Positions 36,408 to 45,275 of a stretch of DNA of 64,000 nucleotides are shown here, piece after piece. Below the pieces are notes generated by a model. It searched no databases. It was not told the origin of the DNA and saw nothing but the letters and a program-made list of their open reading frames with translations. Source of the stretch: Crocinitomicaceae bacterium (GTDB taxonomy: Bacteria > Bacteroidota > Bacteroidia > Flavobacteriales_D > Crocinitomicaceae); NCBI GenBank assembly GCA_029252405.1, contig JAQXBM010000022.1, positions 297,552-361,551 of the forward strand, read 5' to 3'. The position numbers and the translations under genes were made by a program. How positions within the stretch are numbered: the stretch's first letter is position 1; each line of letters opens with the position of its first letter.

Positions 36408-39089
36408 CTATCGTATCAGATTCACGTGCCCAGTCTCAACTTTTTCTTGACTCAGCGGTTCACAACTCACATACGTCGCCTTCCAGATGTAAACACCGTC
36501 TTGTGCCATTCTGCCATTTGGAAGAGTACCGTCCCAACCTTCATAGATGTCCGTGGTTTCATACACCAACTCACCCCAGCGAGAAAAAACCTGTAGTTTC
36601 CATTCCACCATCGGCAGGTAAGCAATTGCTATAAATGTATTGTTAAATTGATTCCCGTCTGGTGTAAACGTATTCGGAGCGTAAAGTGTAAACGGCTCAA
36701 TGTACAATGAACTCATGGCAGTGTCCTTACAGCCGTACTGATTCGTTACGATTTGCATCGGGTAGTGAGTTCCTGCAGTCAAGTACGTATAATTGGGCGA
36801 AGCCTCGCCAGATCCTGTCGCCGTGCTATCATCATAAAAATAGAACCAGTCATTCCCTCCAATCGATTCGTCAATAAAGGAGATTGTCGAATTACAAATG
36901 TCCGTGTAATCAGGAGTAACAGAAAATCCTGCTTCAGGTGATGGTCGCACATTCACCAAATCTGCTTGCAACAAGGTCAAAGTTGAAATACAACCATCGA
37001 CTGTTTCCAAGGTTAAGGTCACAGGATAATTTCCTACGGCCGTGTATAAATGAGAAGGGCTCACATCGTTTGAAGTGGTGCCATCACCAAAGTCCCAAGT
37101 GTAATATGCTGTCGTTTCGGCATCAGACGAGTTTACAAACTGTGCGTTGAAAGGAACACACTGCAATCCTGGCAATAATCCAAAATCAATTGTCGGTTCT
37201 CGGTACAGGTAAATCTCTCTTGTAACGGATTCTTCACAATTGTCGAAAGTACCAGTGAGTGTAATTTGTATTGGTCCAGTTGTATTGAAACTTACGTTTG
37301 AAACGTCAATATCTGTCGAACTTGCAATTGAAGCATTTGGTCCAAAGTTCCATGTGAAAACCGAACCTGCAGGACCGCTAACCGTTCCGTCAAAATCGAA
37401 ACTATTTCCTGTAATACACATCGAATCTTGCGAAGTAAACGCAACAACAAGCGGTTCGTTAATCGTGATAGTTTCAGTTGTTGTAGCACTACATGTTGGA
37501 CTTGAGCTCGAGGTTAATGTCACAGTGTACGTTCCTGCTGTCGCATAACTGTATGTCGGTTCGAAATCGGTACTAACATCCGTTGCACTTCCTAATACCC
37601 CAAAATCCCACGCGTAATTCGTTGAATTAGCAGATCCATTCCCAAAATCGATGGTCAATCCATTACATTCATAATCGACAGGTAAAATGATGGCTGCTGT
37701 TGGCTCTGGGAAAATGTAAATAGAATTGGTGTATTCCGAAATACATGAATTGCTTTCTACGCTAACTGTCACCGGGATGGATCCAGTCGTAGAGAAATTA
37801 ACACCGTTGACAACGTTTCCAGTTGTTGAAGGACTTGTTGCATTTGGGCCAAAATCCCATGAGTAATTTGCGCCTGCTGGAGCTGTGCTCGCTGCAACAA
37901 AATCGAAGCTGTTACCAAAGATGCACAGTGAATCGTTCGAAGTGTAAGAAATGACAATCGGGTCATTCACAATAATATCTATATAGGCCGTGTCAGTGCA
38001 AGGCCAGCCAGGGTTTACTACAAGCATTGCCGTATACGCTCCAGGACTTGGGTAAGTATAAGTCGGTTCGAATGCCGTGCTCACATCCGTATTGATTCCC
38101 GGTACTCCAAAATCCCACTCGTAGTTCGTTCCACCGTATGAATTATTGACGAAATCAACGGTTAAACCTTGACAGTAATCAATAAATGTTGGAAGTTGAT
38201 CTTGAGCAGGTAAAATACTTTCCAATTGAAGGTTACAATTGAACACTCTGAAAAGGAAGTCACGTGTTGTGGCGTTGATTACCACTCCATTTCGAATTTC
38301 TTCCACACGAATCCCAACAACGTATAGTCCAATTAAGTTTGGAGAAGCTGTGAGCAATCCCGTTGCAGGATCAATGTTGATGGTAGAGCCTGGTCCAAGA
38401 GGAATTGCAGCACTATGTCCACCAACCCAATTTACCGGGGCATACGGTGGAGGTGGAGCCGGGCTTGGCGCTGGATTAAATCCACTCGCTCCAGAATTTG
38501 GAGTTACCAATGAGTAAACCAATTGGTCTCCATCTGGATCTGTCGCGCTATGATCGAAAATTAAATCTTCATTGTTGCACAATAACTGCGGAGGGTAATT
38601 CGTAAATCGTGGGCTACTATTGACCCAAGCATTGGTGTTGAATCCAGGAACTTGACACGTAAGTGTAAATCCAGTATCGTCAGGATTTTGAATGTTCGTA
38701 ATATTCGGCCCACGGCAACAACGTTGATAGGAAATGGTATATCCACCAACGACAGGAGGAAGTACGATATCCGTAACGTAAATGGCGTTCTCTGTACAAA
38801 TGTTATTGGGTGGAGTTACACAGGGGTTGTTGAATACAACTGGAACGTTGGCATCTCCAGGAAATGGAATGTTCACGTTTTGAACGAGCGCTCCGTTATT
38901 GTAAACGGCTAATGGAAGTGGGCTGTCAAATTGAGCTCCTGTGGAATTACAATCTCGATAGATAGAAATATAGAATCGATAGGTGTCGTTTCCGAGGTAA
39001 TCGTAATAAATATCACCACCCACAATATGCGATGCTTGCGAGCCAAAGGCGCTTAAGATCAGCAATATGGAAAGCAGTAATTGTTTCAT
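36408..39089 (-). CDS. Large PKD-repeat adhesin with CHU_C sorting domain
   Basis: 893 residues. Signal peptide (MKQLLLSILLILSAFGSQASHIVGGDIYYDYLGNDTYRF...), an N-terminal cadherin-like region with FDHSATDPDGDQLVYSL, and at least five PKD-type domains marked by NYEWDFGVPG, NYSWDFGPN, NYAWDFGVLG, FTWNFGPN and YYTWDFGDG. The C-terminus is a CHU_C domain (APNTFTPDGNQFNNTFI, QVFSRWGELVYET, GVYIWKATYV), so T9SS export and cell-surface attachment are expected. Two cysteines per repeat suggest disulfides. It probably mediates adhesion or gliding-linked functions (inference). Confidence 0.88.
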   Translation of the reverse strand: MKQLLLSILLILSAFGSQASHIVGGDIYYDYLGNDTYRFYISIYRDCNSTGAQFDSPLPLAVYNNGALVQNVNIPFPGDANVPVVFNNPCVTPPNNICTENAIYVTDIVLPPVVGGYTISYQRCCRGPNITNIQNPDDTGFTLTCQVPGFNTNAWVNSSPRFTNYPPQLLCNNEDLIFDHSATDPDGDQLVYSLVTPNSGASGFNPAPSPAPPPPYAPVNWVGGHSAAIPLGPGSTINIDPATGLLTASPNLIGLYVVGIRVEEIRNGVVINATTRDFLFRVFNCNLQLESILPAQDQLPTFIDYCQGLTVDFVNNSYGGTNYEWDFGVPGINTDVSTAFEPTYTYPSPGAYTAMLVVNPGWPCTDTAYIDIIVNDPIVISYTSNDSLCIFGNSFDFVAASTAPAGANYSWDFGPNATSPSTTGNVVNGVNFSTTGSIPVTVSVESNSCISEYTNSIYIFPEPTAAIILPVDYECNGLTIDFGNGSANSTNYAWDFGVLGSATDVSTDFEPTYSYATAGTYTVTLTSSSSPTCSATTTETITINEPLVVAFTSQDSMCITGNSFDFDGTVSGPAGSVFTWNFGPNASIASSTDIDVSNVSFNTTGPIQITLTGTFDNCEESVTREIYLYREPTIDFGLLPGLQCVPFNAQFVNSSDAETTAYYTWDFGDGTTSNDVSPSHLYTAVGNYPVTLTLETVDGCISTLTLLQADLVNVRPSPEAGFSVTPDYTDICNSTISFIDESIGGNDWFYFYDDSTATGSGEASPNYTYLTAGTHYPMQIVTNQYGCKDTAMSSLYIEPFTLYAPNTFTPDGNQFNNTFIAIAYLPMVEWKLQVFSRWGELVYETTDIYEGWDGTLPNGRMAQDGVYIWKATYVSCEPLSQEKVETGHVNLIR

Positions 39090-39167
39090 TGTATCGAATA
39101 GACGAAGAATTAATGCAAAAGTTATTCCAAAAAATGAACTTTTTGAAGTAACTCTTGTAATGCAAAG

Positions 39168-39968
39168 TTAATCGAAATGCAGTTCGGGAAAAACATCGAT
39201 TGGAAATTTGAACTCAAATCCTAGTTCTTGTGTAATTTTCTTGGATGAAATGATACGAGACATTTCCTCTTCGTCCTCAAATTGAGGAGCCTCAAGTTGG
39301 TAATGTTTTGCCGCCTCTGAATAATATATTTTGCGTTTAGGGTGTCGTGGATTGACTAGGTTGAAAGTTCCGTTAACTTCATTGTTTTCAATGGTTTGAC
39401 GTATTGCTCGAATACAATCTCCTTGATGTACAAAGTTAATTCGCCCTTCTGGATTTTTCACGCCTTTTCTTCCCTGTAAGAAACGAATTGGATGTCGATT
39501 TGGACCAATTAATCCTCCCAAACGAAGGATTACATGAGACAATTTCGATTGACGAATAACGATCTCTGCAGCATTCACCACCGTGGAATCCTGTTCAAAA
39601 TTAAACTTAAAACTTTCAACAAAATTTCCAGCAACCCTCGGGTAAATTCCTGTTGTACTGGTAAAAATCACTTTAATTTCTCGAGAGAATTGTTCTAAAA
39701 GGTCGTTCAGTAATTTTCTGTATTTGCGCGGAGCGTCGCGATGAAGTGGAGGAAGTGTGATGACAAGAACGGACGTAACTTCAACAATTTCCTCAGGCAC
39801 TTTTGTAGATTGATCCAAGTTTAGTTGAAATGGAATGACGCCTGCTTTCGTTAGACTGGCGAACCCGTCCGTTTTTCTGACAGAGCCAAACACTGTTTTT
39901 CCATCTTCGACCAGGGCTTTCCCTAAAGAAAGACCGAGCCACCCACATCCTATAATTGTTACCGACAA
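39168..39968 (-). CDS. NAD(P)-binding Rossmann-fold protein (YeeZ/SDR-like)
   Basis: The open frame runs to 40292, but its first 108 codons overlap the divergent ctaA gene and look non-coding. The conserved part starts LSVTIIGCGWLGLSLGKAL, so I place the start at TTG 39968 (266 residues); no ATG is available. The Gly-rich GCGWLG dinucleotide loop, VLVITLPP, FTSTTGIYP and HVILRLGGLIGPNRHP fit the extended SDR/epimerase-like YeeZ group. Substrate unknown. Only 48 bases separate it from ctaA. Confidence 0.75.
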   Translation of the reverse strand: MSVTIIGCGWLGLSLGKALVEDGKTVFGSVRKTDGFASLTKAGVIPFQLNLDQSTKVPEEIVEVTSVLVITLPPLHRDAPRKYRKLLNDLLEQFSREIKVIFTSTTGIYPRVAGNFVESFKFNFEQDSTVVNAAEIVIRQSKLSHVILRLGGLIGPNRHPIRFLQGRKGVKNPEGRINFVHQGDCIRAIRQTIENNEVNGTFNLVNPRHPKRKIYYSEAAKHYQLEAPQFEDEEEMSRIISSKKITQELGFEFKFPIDVFPELHFD

Positions 39969-40016
39969 ATTCTTCGTTTTTACGCTTACTAAAATACGAA
40001 TGATTAATTTTACATT

Positions 40017-41033
40017 ATGAATTATTCCAAGGCATTTGTTAGGTTCAATTGGATAACACTCGTGTTGATCTATTTGGTTGTCGTTGCGGGAAGTTTCGTT
40101 CGAATAACGGGCAGCGGAATGGGATGTCCAGATTGGCCAAAATGTTTCGGTCAGTGGGTGCCTCCAACAAATGCAGATGGACTGCCAGTCGATTACAAAG
40201 AATCGTATTCTGAAGGTCGCGAAAAGAAAGTCGAGAAGTTCTCCAAATTCCTGAATTCGCTGGGAATGGAAGAAACAGCAGAGAAGCTTCAAAGTGACCC
40301 AGATCTTCTCAAGGAAGAAGATTTCAACGCGCGAAAAACATGGACGGAATACATTAATCGCTTGTTCGGTTTCTTAGCAGGGAATGCCATGTTGTTGGCT
40401 TTTTTCTGGATGTTGCTTAAATATAGGAAACGGAAATTATTGCTCATTGCTGGTTTTAACCTGGTATTAATGGCAGTTCAAGCTTGGTTTGGTTCAATCG
40501 TTGTTGCGACGAATCTCGTTCCTTGGACCATTACTGTTCACATGCTACTGGCATTGGTCATAATCGGACTTCAAATCTATCTCATTCGATCCATCAGTCC
40601 CGCCATGAAAGGATACTTGAAACTCCCAAAATGGACGCTCTACCTGCTTTGGTTTTGCTTCGCGATTACGATTTATCAGATGTTTTTGGGAACGCAAGTT
40701 CGCGAGTCGATTGACGAATTGACCAAAATGGGTTACGGCAGGGAAGATTGGACGGAGCAACTCGGAATGCCATTTTACATTCACCGTAGCTTCTCTTGGC
40801 TGGTTTTGATTCTGTTGACAGTCATTGCTTGGATGAACGAGCGAGGAGAAAAACTACTTATGATCCGCGCATTATATGTTGTGCTCGCCCTCGAACTGAT
40901 TTCAGGAGTTTTGCTTGCCTACGCGAACATGCCAGGTTTAGTTCAAACAGCCCACTTGATTTTCGCAACGATCCTATTTGGGATTCTTACAATGGGTGTT
41001 ATTCGCGGTAAAACTTCACCTCAGATTGCTTAG
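40017..41033 (+). CDS. ctaA: Haem A synthase (COX15/CtaA)
   Basis: 338 residues with about eight membrane helices. It oxidises haem O to haem A for cytochrome oxidase. Helix 1 (RFNWITLVLIYLVVVAGSFVRITGSGMGCPDWPKCFGQ) is followed by a long charged loop. Haem-ligand-type His occur in TVHMLLAL, YIHRSFSW and TAHLIFATI. The canonical E..HR after helix 1 is EYINR here, with Asn in the His position, possibly normal in this lineage. The TSUP gene follows 30 bases on. Confidence 0.9.
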   Translation: MNYSKAFVRFNWITLVLIYLVVVAGSFVRITGSGMGCPDWPKCFGQWVPPTNADGLPVDYKESYSEGREKKVEKFSKFLNSLGMEETAEKLQSDPDLLKEEDFNARKTWTEYINRLFGFLAGNAMLLAFFWMLLKYRKRKLLLIAGFNLVLMAVQAWFGSIVVATNLVPWTITVHMLLALVIIGLQIYLIRSISPAMKGYLKLPKWTLYLLWFCFAITIYQMFLGTQVRESIDELTKMGYGREDWTEQLGMPFYIHRSFSWLVLILLTVIAWMNERGEKLLMIRALYVVLALELISGVLLAYANMPGLVQTAHLIFATILFGILTMGVIRGKTSPQIA

Positions 41034-41059
41034 AACTGTCGATCAAGCCCTTATTTTTG
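41026..41059 (+). promoter_or_regulatory. Promoter at the TSUP gene, predicted leaderless
   Basis: TATTTTTG (41052-41059) fits TAnnTTTG, with TTG at 41026-41028 (23-base spacer). The start codon begins at 41064, four bases after the box, where transcription itself should start. Confidence 0.5.
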
Positions 41060-41063
41060 TGCC

Positions 41064-41858
41064 ATGATATTCTTGGGTGCATTTATCTCATTATTGATTG
41101 GAATTGTCCTCGGATTGGTCGGTGGCGGAGGGTCAATATTGACTGTACCTTTGGTGCATTACCTTTTCGGAACATCCATGCTGTTGGCAACAACTTATTC
41201 ATTGATTGTAGTGTCTGTGGCTTCTGGAGTTGGAACCCTTCAACGGCTTAAATCCAAGCAAGTCGATTTCAAACAAGGGTTAATTTTCGTTTTACCGAGC
41301 ATGACAGCGGCATTTGTCATTCGCCGTTTCATCCTGCCCGAAATCCCTGAATCATTTGAAGTTGCTGGATTTCAAATGTCGCTGGAAATCATCATTGCGA
41401 TCCTACTTATTGGAGTGATGCTTTTTACCGCGATTCGAACCTTGATATCCAATCGACGTCCCTCTTCGGAGTCCGCTACGACCTTAAGCATTCTACTTTT
41501 TGGAATTTTGACTGGGCTGCTGAGCGGCTTTATTGGTGCAGGTGGAGGTTTTATTATTGTTCCAATTTTGATTCGCCTAGGAATGGACATTCGCAAGGCA
41601 GTCGGAACATCGATGTTTATTATTTCCATTCAGTCTGCCATTGCCTTGATGGGAGATTTATTCAACCCACAGATAGCTGCGGAAGGAGGAATCGATTGGG
41701 TGTTGTTGTTGGTAATAACGCTGTTCACCGTTTCTGGTGTGCTTCTCGGGACATACTTACAGCGTTATTTTTCAGGGAAAATATTGCGTCGCGTTTTCAG
41801 CATTATCCTGATTGCCGTAGCATTGGGAATTCTTCTTCAAAAACTGATCTTGAACTAA
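41064..41858 (+). CDS. TSUP family (TauE/SafE) membrane permease
   Basis: 264 residues with about eight hydrophobic helices in two homologous halves, each with the family's Gly-rich motif: LIGIVLGLVGGGGSILTVPLVHYL near the N-terminus and ILTGLLSGFIGAGGGFIIVPILI in the second half. The family moves sulfite, sulfoacetate or other small anions; the substrate cannot be read from the sequence. Confidence 0.92.
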   Translation: MIFLGAFISLLIGIVLGLVGGGGSILTVPLVHYLFGTSMLLATTYSLIVVSVASGVGTLQRLKSKQVDFKQGLIFVLPSMTAAFVIRRFILPEIPESFEVAGFQMSLEIIIAILLIGVMLFTAIRTLISNRRPSSESATTLSILLFGILTGLLSGFIGAGGGFIIVPILIRLGMDIRKAVGTSMFIISIQSAIALMGDLFNPQIAAEGGIDWVLLLVITLFTVSGVLLGTYLQRYFSGKILRRVFSIILIAVALGILLQKLILN

Positions 41859-41875
41859 TCGGTCCGAAGGCTCTA

Positions 41876-42271
41876 TTAGTGGCTCACGGCAGTGAACTCA
41901 ACGTTCTCTTCCGCTTGAATCAATTCAATGATTTTTTGGATATCGGTGATGCTCTTTTCCTGATAAGCAAATGCACCAAGTTTGAGCGCACGAACCGCAA
42001 TTGAAGCTGTTTTCTGAGCAGAAAGATATATGACTTTTGTTGAAGGATGCGTTTTCTTCACTTCTTCCATTACATCCAATCCAATTTCGTTCTGTAGAAA
42101 ATGGTCGAGAATGAGAACCTCAGGATTTTTATCCATATTGGCGAAAAGTTGCTCAGAAGTTTCGAAGCGATGAATGTTCGTATATCCAGCTTTCTGTAAA
42201 TAATGCTCAATGGAAAAAGAGAAAATTTCTTCATCATCTAAGATGAAGATTGGTTGGGAGTTTGTGTTCAT
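41876..42271 (-). CDS. Single-domain response regulator (CheY-like receiver)
   Basis: ATG 42271 is used (131 residues); the longer frame prefixes a basic non-receiver stretch. Motifs: FILDDEEIF acidic pair, phosphoacceptor Asp in VLILDHFL, VIYLSAQKT with the switch Ser and conserved Lys, and AFAYQEKSI, where Tyr-Gln-Glu-Lys replaces the usual YL.KP. No output domain, so it likely acts by protein contact or phosphorelay. No kinase is adjacent; the kinase at 938-2179 is 40 kb away. Confidence 0.88.
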   Translation of the reverse strand: MNTNSQPIFILDDEEIFSFSIEHYLQKAGYTNIHRFETSEQLFANMDKNPEVLILDHFLQNEIGLDVMEEVKKTHPSTKVIYLSAQKTASIAVRALKLGAFAYQEKSITDIQKIIELIQAEENVEFTAVSH

Positions 42272-42506
42272 TGCAGTTTTAGTTCGTTGGTAGCGACCCC
42301 ATGCAACTGAATCGCGCGTCAAGGATATAAAAGAAATCCTTCTTCTCAAAATCATTTCGATTAAAAGACAAAAATTGTAGGTGTACGGTAGTATTTGGTC
42401 TTTTGGGTAGTTGTTTTCGTCAATTTCAATGAAGTCCTATTACTGTGAATAGGTGCGAAGGATAGAAGCACCCGTAATCACTGCTCAAAAGTTGGAGAGA
42501 TAATAG

Positions 42507-42536
42507 TTGACAATTTCAAGGAGTATGCTAACTTTG
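42507..42536 (+). promoter_or_regulatory. Promoter of the tRNA(CAU) gene
   Basis: TAACTTTG (42529-42536) fits TAnnTTTG, and TTG at 42507-42509 gives a 19-base spacer. The tRNA begins about 35 bases after the predicted start point. Confidence 0.65.
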
Positions 42537-42575
42537 CACGCTCACCGAAAATTGAGGAATAGATTGAAGTGAATT

Positions 42576-42649
42576 GGTCCTATAGCTCAGCTGGTTAGAG
42601 CACCTGACTCATAATCAGGGGGTCCATGGTTCGAGCCCATGTGGGACCA
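42576..42649 (+). tRNA. tRNA with anticodon CAU, probably Ile2 (lysidine type)
   Basis: 74 bases fold as a cloverleaf, with anticodon CAT at 42610-42612 in a CTCATAA loop and discriminator A42649. It lacks the initiator features. Elongator Met and Ile2 share this anticodon; the acceptor has C4-G69 and C5-G68, which are the pairs recognised by TilS in characterised systems, so I favour tRNA-Ile2. CCA is not encoded. Confidence 0.88.
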
Positions 42650-42675
42650 CTCAGTAGAGTCCATTAAAGCTCATT

Positions 42676-42706
42676 AGCCCTTTATCCGCTGGATAGAGGG
42701 CTTTTT
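42676..42706 (+). terminator. Terminator after tRNA(CAU)
   Basis: AGCCCTTTATCC and GGATAGAGGGCT form a 12-bp stem with one G-U pair and loop GCT, followed by five T. Confidence 0.8.
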
Positions 42707-42790
42707 GCTTCCGTTAATTTCCATTAAACCCCGTTTGAAGTAAGAAATTTGTTCACCCGTTTTTCACCAAAAATTAAAAATAGTCACCAA

Positions 42791-42889
42791 ATGAAAAATG
42801 GAACGATGGGAAAAATTGGAATGGTAATTTACAAGAAGGATGCGAAGAAGTCAATGAGAGATGGGGCTGTGCCCGCCGCACAACCCTAG
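42791..42889 (+). pseudogene. Possible truncated N-terminus of a tyrosine integrase
   Basis: A 32-codon frame reads KIGMVIYKKDAKKSMRDGAVP before ending. This resembles the arm-binding start of Bacteroidota tyrosine integrases (beta strand, basic KD.KK, then ..DG..P), which normally continue for 400 residues and often sit directly after the tRNA they target. TTCACC-like repeats lie just upstream. The match is short and from memory. Confidence 0.35.
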
Positions 42890-43008
42890 AGACAGCTGGA
42901 TACAACTGTTCCAATTAAGGAATTTACCTATTTGAAATCTCATTGATTCTAAAGGAACCATTCTTTATATCGTTTTAAACTTCACAAAATTATAGTTCTG
43001 ACTTTTCG

Positions 43009-44455
43009 TGTCTTTTATTCATGTTTACTTCTTATTTATTGCAAATTTGACACTGATTTTCACGATTGAACGCAAGTCGATCAAGACGTGCTTGTTTTAG
43101 GATTTTATTTCTAAAACCTTCAGGCATGCGATCACCACGAAATGCTTCTGTTGGTGTTAATCCATTCAAAGGACCATGAGGACGGACATCATTAAAATCA
43201 TAAACGTGATTTGGAAAATTTAGCTCTAGATCAGCTTTGTTATCTGATGGATATGGAAACAAGTACGAGTATCTGAAAATCTTATTGACCGATTCGATCA
43301 TTGAGTTTGAATAATCAATATCCCTTAGAGCAACCAATTTTTCAATATTTACCTCAGAATTTTTGATGAACTGATCGATCTTTCGATTATTGTTTTTAGG
43401 TCCACCATCAACGATTAGTTGAACATTCAATAAGTCATTTGATACTTCTTTTGCATGTTTGATCGCTTTTTCAATTGTTTTGACAGTTGTTAATCCCGAG
43501 ACTTTGTCTTCAATGGAATAGGCAAGCAATTTTCTAGAGAAATTATCGATGACCAGATAAGCGTAATGCTTTACACCATCTAATGTTTTCACAATTGTAA
43601 TGTCGGTATGCCAAATTTGATTGGGTTTGCTCGCTCGAATACCTACTTTTCGTTTCTTCTTGAATTTCTTTTTCATCTTCGGGCAACGAATACCAAGTAC
43701 ACGATTTAATCTGTAAATCGTGTGTAAAGAGACTGTTATTTTTCCTTCCCGTAGACCTTTTAAGAAAACACTTTTGATACTCCAATGAATAGTTGCAGGA
43801 TTAAGCAAAGCTTTTTTTACTGCTCTAATTTCATGAGGTGTTATTTGATTGGAATAAATGCGATTGCACTTATTAAAAAAGGACTTTGTACACGAATGCT
43901 CTAGATCAGATACCCACGTGTAAAATGTCGAGGTTGAGATTCCAAAAAGTTCAACAGCTTTTTCAACTGAAACTAATTCTTTCGTCTGATCTATTGCTTT
44001 AACCACTTTCTTTTTTGATAATCTCATTTTATTCGAAAAATCGTTCGTCGTTTTGGCAATTGAAACAACGGTATTCACCAAGCTTCCATAAGCGTAGAAC
44101 ATACGTGGATAATGATTGAGCGTTTTGATTAAATCCGTATGCTTATCCGCAATTTTATTTAGTTCTGATCCGACATATCGATCCATTTGATCGTGTTTCC
44201 AACGGTGGACATTAGTTCTTGGGATTGTTTTTAAATATTTAGGAGGAAGTAATTCATAGTGGTCTAATTCCTTGAGTGAAGTGTGGTAAACTTGTCGCAT
44301 AAGACTCGCAAGATATCGTTTCATTTAGGAAACATTTGCAAAATATTAGTGTTTGTGGAAAAATGAAGGTGTTCGTGCAGCTTTTTCGTAAAACTCAAAA
44401 CGGGTAATCGGTCTTCACTTTTTCATTCCTTTAATCTCACAAAACATAAAAGACA
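43009..44455 (-). mobile_element. Candidate insertion sequence around the DDE transposase
   Basis: TGTCTTTTAT at 43009-43018 and its exact complement ATAAAAGACA at 44446-44455 bracket the transposase gene, giving a 1.45-kb unit of normal IS size. Ten bases is short for terminal repeats in AT-rich DNA, and I see no clear target duplication, so the ends are tentative. The gene itself is firm. Confidence 0.4.
43032..44324 (-). CDS. DDE integrase-type transposase
   Basis: 430 residues. The N-terminal part is a long, basic, helical region with a helix-turn-helix (VEKAVELFGISTSTFYTWV, about residues 117-140). The catalytic rve-type core (about 230-400) has IWHTDITIV (first Asp), LIVDGGPKNN (second Asp) and SMIESVNKIF (Glu), spaced D-37-E, then YDFNDVRPHGPLNGLTPTEAF, the usual IS3/IS481-type end. 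All three catalytic residues are present and there is no frameshift, so it may be active. It reads toward the tRNA. The GC content looks lower than that of its neighbours. Confidence 0.88.
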   Translation of the reverse strand: MKRYLASLMRQVYHTSLKELDHYELLPPKYLKTIPRTNVHRWKHDQMDRYVGSELNKIADKHTDLIKTLNHYPRMFYAYGSLVNTVVSIAKTTNDFSNKMRLSKKKVVKAIDQTKELVSVEKAVELFGISTSTFYTWVSDLEHSCTKSFFNKCNRIYSNQITPHEIRAVKKALLNPATIHWSIKSVFLKGLREGKITVSLHTIYRLNRVLGIRCPKMKKKFKKKRKVGIRASKPNQIWHTDITIVKTLDGVKHYAYLVIDNFSRKLLAYSIEDKVSGLTTVKTIEKAIKHAKEVSNDLLNVQLIVDGGPKNNNRKIDQFIKNSEVNIEKLVALRDIDYSNSMIESVNKIFRYSYLFPYPSDNKADLELNFPNHVYDFNDVRPHGPLNGLTPTEAFRGDRMPEGFRNKILKQARLDRLAFNRENQCQICNK

Positions 44456-44498
44456 AGCACAAAAATTCGCCCGGCAGTAGCTGGGCGTTTTTTGTGCT
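44456..44498. terminator. Long bidirectional hairpin
   Basis: AGCACAAAAA-TT-CGCCCGGC-AGTA-GCTGGGCG-TT-TTTTGTGCT pairs almost along its whole length. The GC core flanked by A and T runs makes a terminator in both directions, directly outside the candidate IS end. Confidence 0.75.
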
Positions 44499-45275
44499 TT
44501 GCTTTTAGCGTTTACAAAGCCGTGTGACCACATCTTTTGTTGCTCTTGTTTTGTTCAACGACGGTCATTCTTTCGTTCAGTCGTTGCTTTTTTGTCCGCA
44601 AAAACTCCAAACCACCTTTGACAAGTCTGCTTGATCATTTTTTAGCGTCCATCGCCACTTAATTTAGCTCACCTGCTGGATCGCCTCGGCTGCTTCGCTT
44701 GTCACAGTTTTAAAGAAAAACTTCGCCAAACTCATTGTGCAGTTCGTCTGTCTGTCCTCGCTTCGCGGGCGGAATCCAGTCTCCTTCAGAGGTCACTTTC
44801 ACTGTTTTCGTAAACTCATCAGTTTCTTGTTCCTCCCCTCGGCTCAATTCGCTTTTCGGTTCGACGTTCTGCTACCATGCTCCGTTCCACTACGCAGGAG
44901 CGCGCTACTGTTTCACTCAAGCCGTGAGGGCTTTTTACAATCGTTGTTTGACATTTATGTCCATAATCGTCGGATGAATCCTCCTTAGCTCAATTTTACG
45001 TTTCAAAAGGGTTTTAAGGCATTAAATCTCGATTCTAGTGAAAGATTTGGGGTTTTGGGTGTACTAATACGTTTTCAGGAATGAATCCTTTTAAATCGAA
45101 AAATAGAGCGCAAAAACCATCGTGGTTGCTGAGCCAGTCGAAGTACAAACGTTTGTTTTTTAACGCTCTATTTTGATTTGTGAAGCCAGGGACAAATTGA
45201 TCTAAATCGAAGGGGAACTGTAATTGCTTTGCAAAACAAAAAGAGTGTTGCCCACGGTACGTATGTGGACCTTCA
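44499..45275. other. Gene-free, strand-skewed and structured region
   Basis: About 780 bases with no convincing gene. From 44650 to 44980 the plus strand is pyrimidine-rich with repeated GCTTCGC, CTCGGCT and TCGCTTC words. The minus strand has only short frames, including one of about 52 codons (EPKSELSRGEEQETDEF..., near 44720-44870). A hairpin with a 10-bp stem lies at 45101-45173. It could be a relic of an integrated element or an RNA gene; I cannot decide. Confidence 0.45.
45101..45173. repeat. Cruciform-forming inverted repeat
   Basis: AAATAGAGCG and CGCTCTATTT are exact complements 53 bases apart. Inside lie a smaller hairpin AACCA-TCG-TGGTT, a copy of the GAG..AGTCGA repeat core (45131-45141), and the palindrome ACAAACGTTTGT. 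Confidence 0.6.

Noticed and set aside
39969..40292. N-terminal 108 codons of the long frame over ctaA
   Set aside because: The sequence is antisense to ctaA helix 1 and lacks homology-like features; the Rossmann domain starts at 39968.
44735..44988. Two overlapping plus-strand frames of about 80 codons
   Set aside because: Cys/Ser/Phe-rich low-quality translations that come from the pyrimidine skew of the region; no start context and no family.
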